This document shows, in pieces, positions 23,960 to 32,573 of a stretch of 64,000 nt of DNA; positions within the stretch are counted from its first letter, which is position 1, and the number at the start of each line of letters is the position of its first letter. The stretch comes from [Eubacterium] saphenum (GTDB taxonomy: Bacteria > Bacillota > Clostridia > Peptostreptococcales > Anaerovoracaceae): NCBI GenBank assembly GCA_004555725.1, contig SFHC01000008.1:1-64000 (forward strand), written 5' to 3'. A program made the position numbers and the translations under genes. The notes beneath the pieces were generated by a model. The model made no database searches. It was given only the letters and a program-made list of their open reading frames with translations, and was not told where the DNA came from.

Positions 23960-24919
23960 TTACAGATACCCAAGTGTTTTAAACAGGAACATCCAGGCGG
24001 TAAGGGTGATGGAACTGAGCAAAGTGGTCAGGATTACACTGCCGGCAGACAGCGCCCCATCGTGTCCGAACCCCTTCGCCATGACAAAACTGGTGACAGT
24101 CGTCGGCGATCCGCACATGATAATGGCGGCGAGCAGCTCCTCTCCGTGGAATCCGAGCCGGATCGCCAGCGGAAGAAAGAGTATGCCCAGGCCGGCAAGC
24201 TTAAAAAATGCAGCGATTCCGGTCAGTTTAATCTGCGACATGGATTTTCCGAGGTTGAACGACGCGCCAAGAGCAAGCAGACCGAGAGGAGATGCTGTGT
24301 TTCCAAGGCTGTCCAGAGATGTGTCCAGGATTTTCGGCATAGGAATCTGCAGAAGCGACCAGAGGAGGCCCAGGAAAATACCAATCAGGAGCGGATTCTT
24401 CAGGACGTTCAGAAATGTGGAGCGGAACAGCTCTTTACTGAGTGGCTGCCGGTCCGGTTTGAAAAAGGAAAGGATAATCACCGCCATAATGTTATAAAGC
24501 GGCACCGCTCCCAAAATCATCATCGGGATTTTTCCCGCCGTTCCGTACATATTCTGAGACAGCATGACGCCGAGAATGGCCGCGCTGCTGCGGTAGGCAC
24601 TCTGGATGAATTCTCCTTGCACATTACGTTTTGTCCGGCAGAGAGGATAAGAAATCAGCATGACCAGCCCGATGCTTGCGCAGGTGGCCAGGAAGCAGAA
24701 GAGAACGAATTTCCCGTCCCAGGCATCGTAGAAATTCCGGCTTGCGAGGCTGTAAAACAGAAGAACAGGAAGCGTGACCTTGAACACAAAGGCATTCAGC
24801 TTCTTGGTGAAATCGGCCGTCATAACCCCGGTTTTTCGCAGAAACATGCCGACCGCCATCATCAGAAACGCCGGAATCGTCGTGTCCAGGCAAAGAACAA
24901 AATTATGCAGCATCATCAA
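23960..24919 (-). CDS. AEC-family (auxin efflux carrier-type) permease
   Basis: This 319-residue protein has about ten membrane helices in two halves, as in AEC carriers: MMAVGMFLRKTGVMTADFTKKLNAFVFKV-type start (first helices) and the late SPTTVTSFVMAKGFG motif. Bacterial members carry malate, other carboxylates or amino acids. An AAGGAG site precedes the ATG at 24919. It is transcribed alone towards the terminator at 23892-23930; the substrate is unknown. Confidence 0.85.
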   Translation of the reverse strand: MMMLHNFVLCLDTTIPAFLMMAVGMFLRKTGVMTADFTKKLNAFVFKVTLPVLLFYSLASRNFYDAWDGKFVLFCFLATCASIGLVMLISYPLCRTKRNVQGEFIQSAYRSSAAILGVMLSQNMYGTAGKIPMMILGAVPLYNIMAVIILSFFKPDRQPLSKELFRSTFLNVLKNPLLIGIFLGLLWSLLQIPMPKILDTSLDSLGNTASPLGLLALGASFNLGKSMSQIKLTGIAAFFKLAGLGILFLPLAIRLGFHGEELLAAIIMCGSPTTVTSFVMAKGFGHDGALSAGSVILTTLLSSITLTAWMFLFKTLGYL

Positions 24920-25118
24920 TCTCCTTCCCGTGTAAAACAGCTGGGTACTATTGTACTGCGCTGCACACCCGCTGTGAAGAGAAAATAAGCATCATTTATT
25001 TTCTGTATACAGGAAATGTGTGTGTAAATCTGTGATAAAATTACAGAATCAGCGTATTGATCGGAAATGAAGAACATCTGTCTGCCTGATCCGCAGAGAG
25101 TAGAAACAGGAGGAAGGA

Positions 25119-26099
25119 ATGAGCAAGAACATTGATGTAACGGCGTTAGGTGAGCTTCTCGTCGATTTTACGGCCAATGGCATCAGCGCGCAGGGAAATC
25201 CGACCTATGAGGCCAATCCGGGCGGAGCGCCGTGCAACGTACTGGCGATGCTCGGGAACCTCGGGTGCCAGACCGCATTTATCGGAAAAGTCGGCGACGA
25301 TGCGTTCGGGCAGATGCTGAAGAAGAAAGCGCAGGAGCAGGGAATCAACCTCTCCGGCCTGATGGTCGACCAGGAAGTACATACGACCCTGGCTTTTGTG
25401 CAGAAACTCGATAACGGCGACCGGGATTTTTCATTCTATCGCAATCCGGGAGCGGACATCCGCCTGACAAAAGAAGAGGTGCAAGATCATTCTGCGCTGA
25501 TCGAAAACGCAAGAATCTTCCACTTCGGGACACTGTCTATGACCGACGAGTGTGTAGAGGACGCGACGCTGGAAGCACTGCGCGTCGCAGAGGAAAGCGG
25601 CTGCCTGATTTCCTTTGATCCGAACCTGCGGCCGCCGCTCTGGCGTTCCCGCATCTACGCCGAAGAAAAAATTCGGTACGGCTTATCAAAATGCGACATC
25701 CTGAAAATCTCCGATAACGAAGTTGAATTCCTGACTGGACGCGACGGAACCAATATCGAAGAGATGAAAGCCGGCGCCCGCGAACTCATCGACCAGTACC
25801 ACATCCCGCTGGTCTTTGTCACCCTGGGACCGAACGGCTCCCTGGCCATCAAAGACGGAAACTGCGTATACCAGCCGGGATTCAAAATCGACGCCGTCGA
25901 AACCACCGGCGCCGGCGACACATTCTGCGCCTGCGCGCTCTACCATGTCCTGAAATACGGCATCGACAACCTCGACCCGCAGCGCCTCTCCGAGCTCCTG
26001 CGCTTCGCAAACGCCGCAGCTTCTGTCATCACAGAACGAAAAGGCGCGCTCGCCGTCATGCCGACAGTAGAAGAGATCCAGGCGCGCCTGAACGCCTGA
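25119..26099 (+). CDS. PfkB-family carbohydrate kinase (fructokinase-like)
   Basis: This 326-residue protein has the ribokinase/PfkB fold. It opens with TALGELLVDFTANG, has the sugar-lid NPGGAPCNVL motif, and ends with the anion hole and catalytic base ETTGAGDTFCA. It phosphorylates a sugar, most likely fructose, with ATP. An AGGAGG site precedes the ATG. Its 3' end is duplicated in the following spacer (26140-26171). Codons in the last third of the gene favour C and look different from the first part. Confidence 0.87.
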   Translation: MSKNIDVTALGELLVDFTANGISAQGNPTYEANPGGAPCNVLAMLGNLGCQTAFIGKVGDDAFGQMLKKKAQEQGINLSGLMVDQEVHTTLAFVQKLDNGDRDFSFYRNPGADIRLTKEEVQDHSALIENARIFHFGTLSMTDECVEDATLEALRVAEESGCLISFDPNLRPPLWRSRIYAEEKIRYGLSKCDILKISDNEVEFLTGRDGTNIEEMKAGARELIDQYHIPLVFVTLGPNGSLAIKDGNCVYQPGFKIDAVETTGAGDTFCACALYHVLKYGIDNLDPQRLSELLRFANAAASVITERKGALAVMPTVEEIQARLNA

Positions 26100-26205
26100 A
26101 CGTCTGCTGCCTGTATCCTGCGTAAGATGCAGAATCTGAAAGAGATCCAGGCGCGCCTAAACGCTTGAACGCTTGAACACCTGAATCCTTGAACGCTTGA
26201 AATTG
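26071..26205 (+). repeat. Duplicated 3' end of the kinase gene and short CTTGAAC repeats
   Basis: The last 29 bases of the kinase gene plus 3 more (26071-26102) recur at 26140-26171 with 30 of 32 bases the same, exactly 69 bases (23 codons) downstream. Behind the second copy, ACGCTTGAAC-like units repeat up to about 26205. It looks like tandem slippage of the gene end into the spacer. Confidence 0.65.
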
Positions 26206-26418
26206 CGTGTTAGAGGAAAGAACAGGATGTAAATGGAAATAACTTTGGAAATGAGGGGCAGTCACTTCGGGAAAGCAGGGCAATCAAGAAGTTGCCCAAA
26301 GTGAAATTGATTTCAGGGAACTGCGGTGCCGGGGTATCTTTCCAAAGCTGCATGCGCCCGGCACCGCATCCTTCATCACCGCACTCAGGTATTGCCATCT
26401 CGAAATTTCCATTCGGGG

Positions 26419-26694
26419 ATTGCGTCCAGAGTGCCGGTATACAGTATACCTGTGTCATAATTTCAAAACCGAAGATCTGGACGCAGAAAGGGCTCGGAAA
26501 GCGGCCGCGGAGCAGCGGGGATTGCGTCCAGAACGCTAGTATACAGTATACCCGTGTAATAATTTCAAAACCGAAGATCTGGACGCAGAAAGGGCTCGGA
26601 AAGCGGCCGCGAAGCAGCGAGAATTGCGTCCAGAGTGCCAGTATACAGTATGCCCGGCTAATCTTACCAGTACCATTCACCTGGACGCAGAAAG
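26419..26694. repeat. Three tandem 102-bp repeats with inner palindromes
   Basis: ATTGCGTCCAG starts three units at 26419, 26521 and 26623, exactly 102 bases apart. In each unit CTGGACGCAG follows at offset 58, forming an inverted repeat with TGCGTCCAG. Between them lies GTATACAGTATAC or a one-base variant. Units 1 and 2 are nearly identical; unit 3 diverges in the middle. Because 102 is divisible by three, both strands stay open for about 150 codons, but neither product looks like a protein. The remaining gap (26206-27202) is AT-rich, with further TATACAGTATAC-like sites at 26765 and 27040, and no gene. Confidence 0.75.
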
Positions 26695-27202
26695 GTGTGA
26701 TGATACTTTATTGCAATAAAAATAATTCTATTGAATACGTGGATGCCTATTGAAATTTAATAAATTATACAGTATACTACTGACTAATCTGTTTCAGATA
26801 ACGAATTTTGATAGCGATATCTGTAAAGAAATCTGAAAGTAACTGCACGTTTCATGCATTGAAATGTATGGATAATACATGATCTTGATTTCATATGGAG
26901 AAGTAAGCGCATTTTTAATGTATACATAATACAATAAAAGGTGCATTTCGTCTTTGACCTTTTTATACGCGGAATCGTCTGACGATTTTGTTTATACAGG
27001 AATGGAAGCTATATTTGTATTAACTATACTGTATTCTGTATACATGATGAGAGGAGACAGTGACGACAGAAGAGACAGAAGAGATTTGCTGAGGATAGAG
27101 GATGTTTATTGAAGAGGATAGATGAAACGCTGTTGCAGGAAGGCATGGATGAATGGGAGAGTACATGCCGTGAACGAACAAGTGAAATTGGAGGTATGAT
27201 TG

Positions 27203-28720
27203 ATGTTGGAATTCATTTTGGCGCTGCTGCCGATCATCTGGCTGGTTATAGCGCTGTGTGTGATGAAAATGCAGGGATACAAGGCGTGTATGATTGCTGT
27301 TCTTGTCTCTGCAGCGGTAGGAATATTGTATTTCAAGCTGAGTCTTGTTAATACTGCGACTGCTGCCTTGGAAGGAATAATGAACGCGCTGTGGCCGATA
27401 TGCGCGGTCATTATTGCGGCACTTTTTGTCTATGAACTTACACTGGAAACAAAGGCCATGGATTCAATCAAGGCAATGCTGTCCGGTGTTTCTTCAAATA
27501 AGATGATTGTTCTGCTGATTATCGTATGGGGATTCGGAAATTTCATGGAAGGTATGGCCGGATTTGGTACAGCCGTTGCGATTCCGGCGGGAATCCTGGT
27601 TGCAATGGGCTATGATCCGATTCCGACGGTTATCGCCTGTCTGATCGTAAACTCAACCCCGACGGCGTTCGGATCCGTTGGCGTTCCGACTACAACGATT
27701 GCACAGGTAACCGGACTGAATGCGATGGCCGTATCCGGAGCCACGGCGATGCTGCAGTTTATTCTCACGGCTATTGCGCCGTTTGTTATGATCATCATTG
27801 TGGGAAAAGGTGTGAAAGCTCTCAAGGAAGTCTGGCCGATCGCGCTGATTTCATCCATTTCCTTCATCGTACCGCAGTACATCGCAGCGAAATTCATCGG
27901 ACCGGAGCTTCCGAATATCCTCGGATCGGTTGTATGCATGATCTGCACCGTTGCAGCCGGGATTGCATATGAGAAGAAGCACAAATCAGAGGATGCCGAG
28001 CCGTCTGCAGCGATGAAAGACCTGACACTGAAGAAAGCGCTGGTTGCATGGAGTCCGTTTATCCTGATTTTCATTCTGCTGCTGTTCACATCCAGCATTA
28101 TTCCGGCTCTGCACAATCCGATTGCAGCGGTTGCAAGCAAAGTTTCTGTATACACAGGAAAGAACCCGAATACACTGACCTTCAGCTGGCTGGACTGCCC
28201 GGGCGTAAAAATCTTTATCGCCGGACTGATCGGAGGCCTGATTCAGAGAGCATCCATAAAACGCATCTTGGGTGTATTCTGGAAAACCTTTAAAGCAAAT
28301 ATCAAGACTATTATTACCATCTGCAGCGTGCTCGCGACAGCAAAAATCATGGGATACAGCGGAATGATCAGTGCAATGGCAGCATTCCTGGTTGCTGTGA
28401 CAGGAACCTTCTATCCGGCAATTTCCCCGCTGATCGGTATGATCGGAGGATTTGTAACCGGAAGCGGAACATCTACAGCTGTTCTGTTCGGAAAACTGCA
28501 GACAGACACTGCGGCTGCCATCCACGCCAACCCAGATCTTCTGGCTGCGGCAAACCTGATGGGTGCTGGAATCGGAAAAGCGATCTCACCGCAGGGCATC
28601 GCAATCGGCTGCGCGGCATCCGGACTTGCCGGCCATGAGAGCACCGTCCTCAGCAAAGTACTGAAATTTGCGGTAGTCTACGTTATTGTAGCAGGAATTG
28701 TAACATATATCATTGTATAG
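27203..28720 (+). CDS. lctP: L-lactate permease (LctP family)
   Basis: This 505-residue protein has about twelve to fourteen membrane segments and LctP-family stretches such as WGFGNFMEGMAGFGTAVAIP and TGSGTSTAVLFGKLQ, with the C-terminal NLMGAGIGKAISPQGIAIG. The family imports lactate or glycolate with protons. I start at the ATG at 27203, seven bases behind GGAGGT; a TTG directly before it is less likely. The long spacer before it carries repeated GTATAC-type palindromes that could be operators. No lactate dehydrogenase is adjacent. Confidence 0.88.
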   Translation: MLEFILALLPIIWLVIALCVMKMQGYKACMIAVLVSAAVGILYFKLSLVNTATAALEGIMNALWPICAVIIAALFVYELTLETKAMDSIKAMLSGVSSNKMIVLLIIVWGFGNFMEGMAGFGTAVAIPAGILVAMGYDPIPTVIACLIVNSTPTAFGSVGVPTTTIAQVTGLNAMAVSGATAMLQFILTAIAPFVMIIIVGKGVKALKEVWPIALISSISFIVPQYIAAKFIGPELPNILGSVVCMICTVAAGIAYEKKHKSEDAEPSAAMKDLTLKKALVAWSPFILIFILLLFTSSIIPALHNPIAAVASKVSVYTGKNPNTLTFSWLDCPGVKIFIAGLIGGLIQRASIKRILGVFWKTFKANIKTIITICSVLATAKIMGYSGMISAMAAFLVAVTGTFYPAISPLIGMIGGFVTGSGTSTAVLFGKLQTDTAAAIHANPDLLAAANLMGAGIGKAISPQGIAIGCAASGLAGHESTVLSKVLKFAVVYVIVAGIVTYIIV

Positions 28721-28749
28721 CTTCTCATCAGATAGAATATTTTCAGAAG

Positions 28750-28777
28750 CGCGCGCAGTATCCGCTGCGCGCGTTTT
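28750..28777 (+). terminator. Terminator after the lactate permease
   Basis: CGCGCGCAG (28750-28758) pairs with CTGCGCGCG (28765-28773) around six bases, followed by four T. Confidence 0.65.
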
Positions 28778-28836
28778 GCAGTTCTGCGGTATAATCAGAA
28801 GAGTAATACAGGTATGCAGAAAGGAGCAGGATTATA

Positions 28837-29334
28837 ATGGAGAAGCTGAACTTGATCGGCTTTCACGAGCCAGAGAAGGAATATGGTTTTTTGAGCAATT
28901 GGTATGAGAGCGAGTTTCAGATTGATGGAAGGACATTTTCCTCCATCGAGCAGTATATGATGTATAAGAAAGCTGCAGTTTTTCACGATGAAGAACATGC
29001 GCAGGAAGTGCTGAACCTCACCGACGCACGCGCCATTAAGGAAGTCGGCCGTAAAGTCAGAAACTATAACGATACTGTCTGGAACGGAATCCGTCAGATC
29101 ATCGTCTATGAGGGTCTTATGGCAAAATTCAGCCAGAGCAAGGAATTACAGAAACAACTCCTGGATACCGGAGACGCTGTCCTTGCAGAATGCAACCCGG
29201 GCGATCCGGTATGGGGCATCGCCATGGACAGAGACAACCCTGACCGGGAATACATGGATCGCTGGAAAGGAACCAATTACCTGGGATTCCTGCTGATGAT
29301 GGTCAGAGATAAACTTCGTTCTGGAAAGAAATAA
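28837..29334 (+). CDS. NADAR-family (YbiA-like) protein
   Basis: This 165-residue protein matches the NADAR/YbiA family: the N-terminal FLSNWYESEFQIDGRTFSS, the EQYMMYKKAAVF helix, the central GRKVRNYNDTVWNGIRQ and the C-terminal DPVWGIAMD and NYLGFLLMMVRD motifs. Members hydrolyse N-glycosidic bonds in riboflavin-pathway intermediates or remove ADP-ribose from modified bases. No riboflavin genes are near, so the role is open. AAAGGAG precedes the ATG. Confidence 0.88.
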   Translation: MEKLNLIGFHEPEKEYGFLSNWYESEFQIDGRTFSSIEQYMMYKKAAVFHDEEHAQEVLNLTDARAIKEVGRKVRNYNDTVWNGIRQIIVYEGLMAKFSQSKELQKQLLDTGDAVLAECNPGDPVWGIAMDRDNPDREYMDRWKGTNYLGFLLMMVRDKLRSGKK

Positions 29335-29382
29335 TCCGTCATCAGCACCAACAGAAGAGGAACGGAATATACAGTATACTTG

Positions 29383-29430
29383 AACAATGCGCGATTTCGT
29401 AACAGCTGTTACCGAACCGCGCATTGTTTT
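29383..29430. terminator. Terminator after the NADAR gene
   Basis: AACAATGCGCG (29383-29393) pairs exactly with CGCGCATTGTT (29418-29428), with an inner GTAACAGCTGTTAC palindrome and four T at 29427-29430. A TATACAGTATAC palindrome lies just before it (29369-29380). Confidence 0.7.
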
Positions 29431-29536
29431 ACGTTAAAATGATCACAAACCGGCATTCCCGAAGAGGAAGAGCGTAAAAACTTCGGGAATACCGGCGGGG
29501 AAGAGGAAGAGGGAAGAAAGATTAAATAACTATTAA

Positions 29537-29565
29537 TTGACTAGGTTTAAGGAAAATGGTACACT
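29537..29565 (+). promoter_or_regulatory. Promoter of the siroheme operon
   Basis: TTGACT (29537-29542) and TACACT (29560-29565) with a 17-base spacer lie 54 bases before the first gene. Confidence 0.55.
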
Positions 29566-29618
29566 GGATACAGTTGCATATGCAGTAGGAAGTGGCTGCA
29601 TGGAAATGGAGTGGAACG

Positions 29619-31082
29619 ATGGCGTATTTTCCATTTATGGTGGATATTTCCGGAAAACGGATTGTAATTGTCGGCGGAGGCCGGAGCGCGCTCTGGAAGG
29701 TTCGGGCGTTTAAGGGTTTTGGAGCGGAGATTGTGGTAATTGCTCCGGAATTCCGGGAGGAAATTGAGAAGGCTGAAGGAATTCAGCGGATTTGCCGTCC
29801 GTTTCAGGAGTCGGATCTGGATGGCGCGGACGTTCTGGTGGCGGCGACGGATGACCGTGCGCTCAATCGCAGGGTTGCAGAGATGGCGCGCCGCCGGGGA
29901 GTGCCTGTGAATGCGGTGGATGATAAGGAAATGTGCGATTTCATCTTCCCGGCAATCGTTCGCAGAGAAAACTACACGGTGGCGATTTCTACGGACGGAA
30001 AAAGCCCGCTGCTCGCACGGGAGATCAAGAAATCGATCAGCCGTTCGCTTCCGGATGCCTATGACCGTGCGGTCGGGGAGCTCGGTGCCGCCAGACAAAA
30101 AGTAAAAGCCAAGGCGCAGACGCAGGGTGAACGCCAGCAGATTTTTACAGCCATGGCTGAGGAATATCTGGGGAAGAGAAAACTGCGCATCGGGACACGC
30201 GGCAGTGAACTTGCGATGATTCAGACGGAACTGGTCATGGACGCACTGCAGGAAATCGGCGTTGAGTCAGAAGCGGTGGTCATCAAGACTATGGGCGATA
30301 AGGTCCAGGATAAACCGCTCTGGAAATTCGGAGGAAAAGCTGTTTTTGTCACGGATTTTGAAGATGCCATTCTCAGCGGAAAGATCGACCTGGCGGTGCA
30401 CAGCGCCAAGGATATGCCGGCGGCCTGTCCGGACGGCACTGCGGTTCTGGCATGTCTGAAACGTGACGATCCCAGGGATGTCATGGTCAGCCGAAAGAAT
30501 ATGAATGCAGAAGAGATCCGTCGTATCGGGACGAGCAGCTTGCGCCGGCAGGTACAGCTGCGGGAACTGTTCCCGGAGTATCAATGCGGAGTGATCCGCG
30601 GCAACGTCCCGACGCGTCTTCATAAACTCAGAACGGGAGACTATGACGCGGTGATTCTTGCCGCGGCCGGCCTGCACAGGCTGCAGCTCGATCAGGAACC
30701 GGATCTGGATTACACATATTTTGACACAGAAGAATTCATTCCGGCTGCCGGGCAGGCGATCATCGCTGTTGAGGGACCGGCGGACGGTGAAATAGCGGAA
30801 TTGATCCGCGGCATCTGCGATGAGAGAGCGTTTACGGAGCTTGCCGCAGAGCGCGGATTTATGAAAGGTATCAATGCAGGCTGCCATGAGGCGGTCGGTG
30901 CGTTTGCGCAGCTGCAGGAGGACGGGAGTCTGAATATGGAAGTCATGAAGGATTATGACGGACAGATGTTTGTCCATAGAGCTGAAGACGCGCAGGGAAA
31001 CGCGGCTGCACTCGCAGAAAGACTTGCGCGGCGCATTCTGGAAGATGCTCCGGGGAGCTGCTGCGGACAGGAGGAACAGTAA
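29619..31082 (+). CDS. hemC: Fused precorrin-2 dehydrogenase (SirC) and hydroxymethylbilane synthase (HemC)
   Basis: This 487-residue protein joins two enzymes. Residues 1 to about 160 are a SirC/CysG-N-type dehydrogenase with the NAD motif IVIVGGGRSALWKVRAF. Residues about 188-480 are a complete HemC with the catalytic aspartate D265 in VHSAKDMPAA, RIGTRGSELAMIQTELV at its start, and the dipyrromethane-binding cysteine C422 in INAGCHEAVGAFA. HemC makes hydroxymethylbilane; SirC oxidises precorrin-2 to sirohydrochlorin, several steps later. The start at 29619 follows GGAG; a GTG at 29592 is less likely. The fusion is unusual to my knowledge. The gene overlaps the next by one base. Confidence 0.88.
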   Translation: MAYFPFMVDISGKRIVIVGGGRSALWKVRAFKGFGAEIVVIAPEFREEIEKAEGIQRICRPFQESDLDGADVLVAATDDRALNRRVAEMARRRGVPVNAVDDKEMCDFIFPAIVRRENYTVAISTDGKSPLLAREIKKSISRSLPDAYDRAVGELGAARQKVKAKAQTQGERQQIFTAMAEEYLGKRKLRIGTRGSELAMIQTELVMDALQEIGVESEAVVIKTMGDKVQDKPLWKFGGKAVFVTDFEDAILSGKIDLAVHSAKDMPAACPDGTAVLACLKRDDPRDVMVSRKNMNAEEIRRIGTSSLRRQVQLRELFPEYQCGVIRGNVPTRLHKLRTGDYDAVILAAAGLHRLQLDQEPDLDYTYFDTEEFIPAAGQAIIAVEGPADGEIAELIRGICDERAFTELAAERGFMKGINAGCHEAVGAFAQLQEDGSLNMEVMKDYDGQMFVHRAEDAQGNAAALAERLARRILEDAPGSCCGQEEQ

Positions 31083-32536
31083 TGGGAACGGTATATCTGG
31101 TCGGTGCGGGTCCGGGGGATCCGGATCTGATCACAAGAAAAGCGCTGAAGCTGATCCGGAAAGCGGATCTGATTGTTTATGACAGCCTGGCGCCGGCGGA
31201 GCTTCTGTCTGAGGCGCCGGCAGCGTGTCAGTGTGTGCATGTCGGAAAGCGCGCGGGGAAGCACAGCGCCGCCCAGGAAGAAATCAATCATCTTCTTGTC
31301 AGCGGCGCAGCCCGGTATGAGACTGTGGTGCGGCTGAAAGGCGGCGATCCGTTCGTGTTCGGGCGGGGCGGTGAAGAAGTTCTGGCGCTGCAGGAAGCCG
31401 GTGTTCCGTTTCAGCTTGTCCCGGGTGTTACGTCCGCGGTCTCTGTACCGGAAATTGCCGGAATCCCGGTTACGCACAGAAAACTGGCCAGAAGCTTCCA
31501 CGTAATCACCGGTCATATTGCCGATGATGAACTGGATTACAGTGCGTATGCACATATGGAAGGAACCCTGGTGTTTTTGATGGGGTTGTCCGCACTGCCG
31601 CGGATTTCCGCCGGGCTTCTTGCAGGTGGAATGGCAGGAGATACGCCGGCGGCTGTGGTCTCACAGGGGTTTACGGAGCGTCAGCGCGTTCTGCGCGCGC
31701 CGCTTTCACAGATTTCCGAGAGGACAAAAGAAACGCGCATGGGGGCGCCGGCTGTGATTGTCGTGGGACCGTGCGCGGATCTGGATCTCCAGTACCATCC
31801 GCCGTTTGGCGTCATCGGTTCCGATTCTTTCTATGCCCGGCTGGAACGGGCGATGGGAAAGGAAGCAGGGATGCTCCGCCATGTCATGCGGGTGAAGCTC
31901 AGGGTAACTGACGCGGGCCGGCGCAGTCTCTGTGAGGCATTTTCACGCATTGAATCGTTTGACTGGGTCGTGTTTACGAGCCGGAACGCGGTTTCGATGT
32001 GTGAACGGATTGCAGAGGAGGAGAATTTTCAGATGCGCCGCCTTGACCATGTGCGTTTTGCCGCCATCGGACCGGGAACCGCAGAGCGGCTTATGGCTGT
32101 TGCCGGCCATGTTGATCTGGTGCCGGACAATTACACGAGTGACGCGCTTGCCGAGGTGCTGGTCCGGAAAGCCCGCGGAGAAAAAGTTTTGGTCATACGG
32201 GCAGAAGGCGGGCGGCAGGAGATGTATTCCATCCTTGAGCGGGGCGGAATTTCATATGAAAAAGTTCTGCTGTATACATCCTCCGGAGAGCTTCTGGCTG
32301 ATCCGGAGGAAATTCAGAGAGCGGAGCTGCTGGCTTTTGCGAGTGCGTCCGGGGTGGACTGTATGCTGGATGCTGCGGAAGATGCGAGGTGCGGCCTTGA
32401 CCGGCTGCGTTTTGTCTGCATCGGCGAAGCAACAGCGGAAGAACTGCGGAAAAGGGGCAGGGAACCGGCGTTTATCACGCATCCGCACACGGCGGAAGAG
32501 CTTGCGCGCAGGCTGAAGCTGTGGAAAAACGTATAA
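31082..32536 (+). CDS. cobA-hemD: Fused uroporphyrinogen-III C-methyltransferase (CobA) and uroporphyrinogen-III synthase (HemD)
   Basis: This 484-residue protein starts with the SUMT motif VYLVGAGPGDPDLIT and has VVRLKGGDPFVFGRGGEE and the EIAGIPVTHR segment, covering about residues 1-240. The rest (about 250-484) is a HemD domain with FDWVVFTSRNAV and a final PHTAEELARRL-type helix. Together with HemC and HemB it takes porphobilinogen through uroporphyrinogen III to precorrin-2. CobA-HemD fusions are common in Clostridia. Its start overlaps the preceding stop. Confidence 0.92.
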   Translation: MGTVYLVGAGPGDPDLITRKALKLIRKADLIVYDSLAPAELLSEAPAACQCVHVGKRAGKHSAAQEEINHLLVSGAARYETVVRLKGGDPFVFGRGGEEVLALQEAGVPFQLVPGVTSAVSVPEIAGIPVTHRKLARSFHVITGHIADDELDYSAYAHMEGTLVFLMGLSALPRISAGLLAGGMAGDTPAAVVSQGFTERQRVLRAPLSQISERTKETRMGAPAVIVVGPCADLDLQYHPPFGVIGSDSFYARLERAMGKEAGMLRHVMRVKLRVTDAGRRSLCEAFSRIESFDWVVFTSRNAVSMCERIAEEENFQMRRLDHVRFAAIGPGTAERLMAVAGHVDLVPDNYTSDALAEVLVRKARGEKVLVIRAEGGRQEMYSILERGGISYEKVLLYTSSGELLADPEEIQRAELLAFASASGVDCMLDAAEDARCGLDRLRFVCIGEATAEELRKRGREPAFITHPHTAEELARRLKLWKNV

Positions 32537-32573
32537 GGATTATTGAAGAAGTGAACGAGGAGAACAGGGGAAC

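Noticed and set aside
26419..26694. CRISPR array
   Set aside because: Only three units, with repeats covering nearly the whole 102-bp period and no distinct short repeats with unique spacers; no cas genes nearby.
26210..26753. Two overlapping open frames of about 155 codons on opposite strands in the 102-bp repeats
   Set aside because: Both result from an in-phase repeat length; no ribosome binding site, no family-like sequence, and each unit folds as an inverted repeat.
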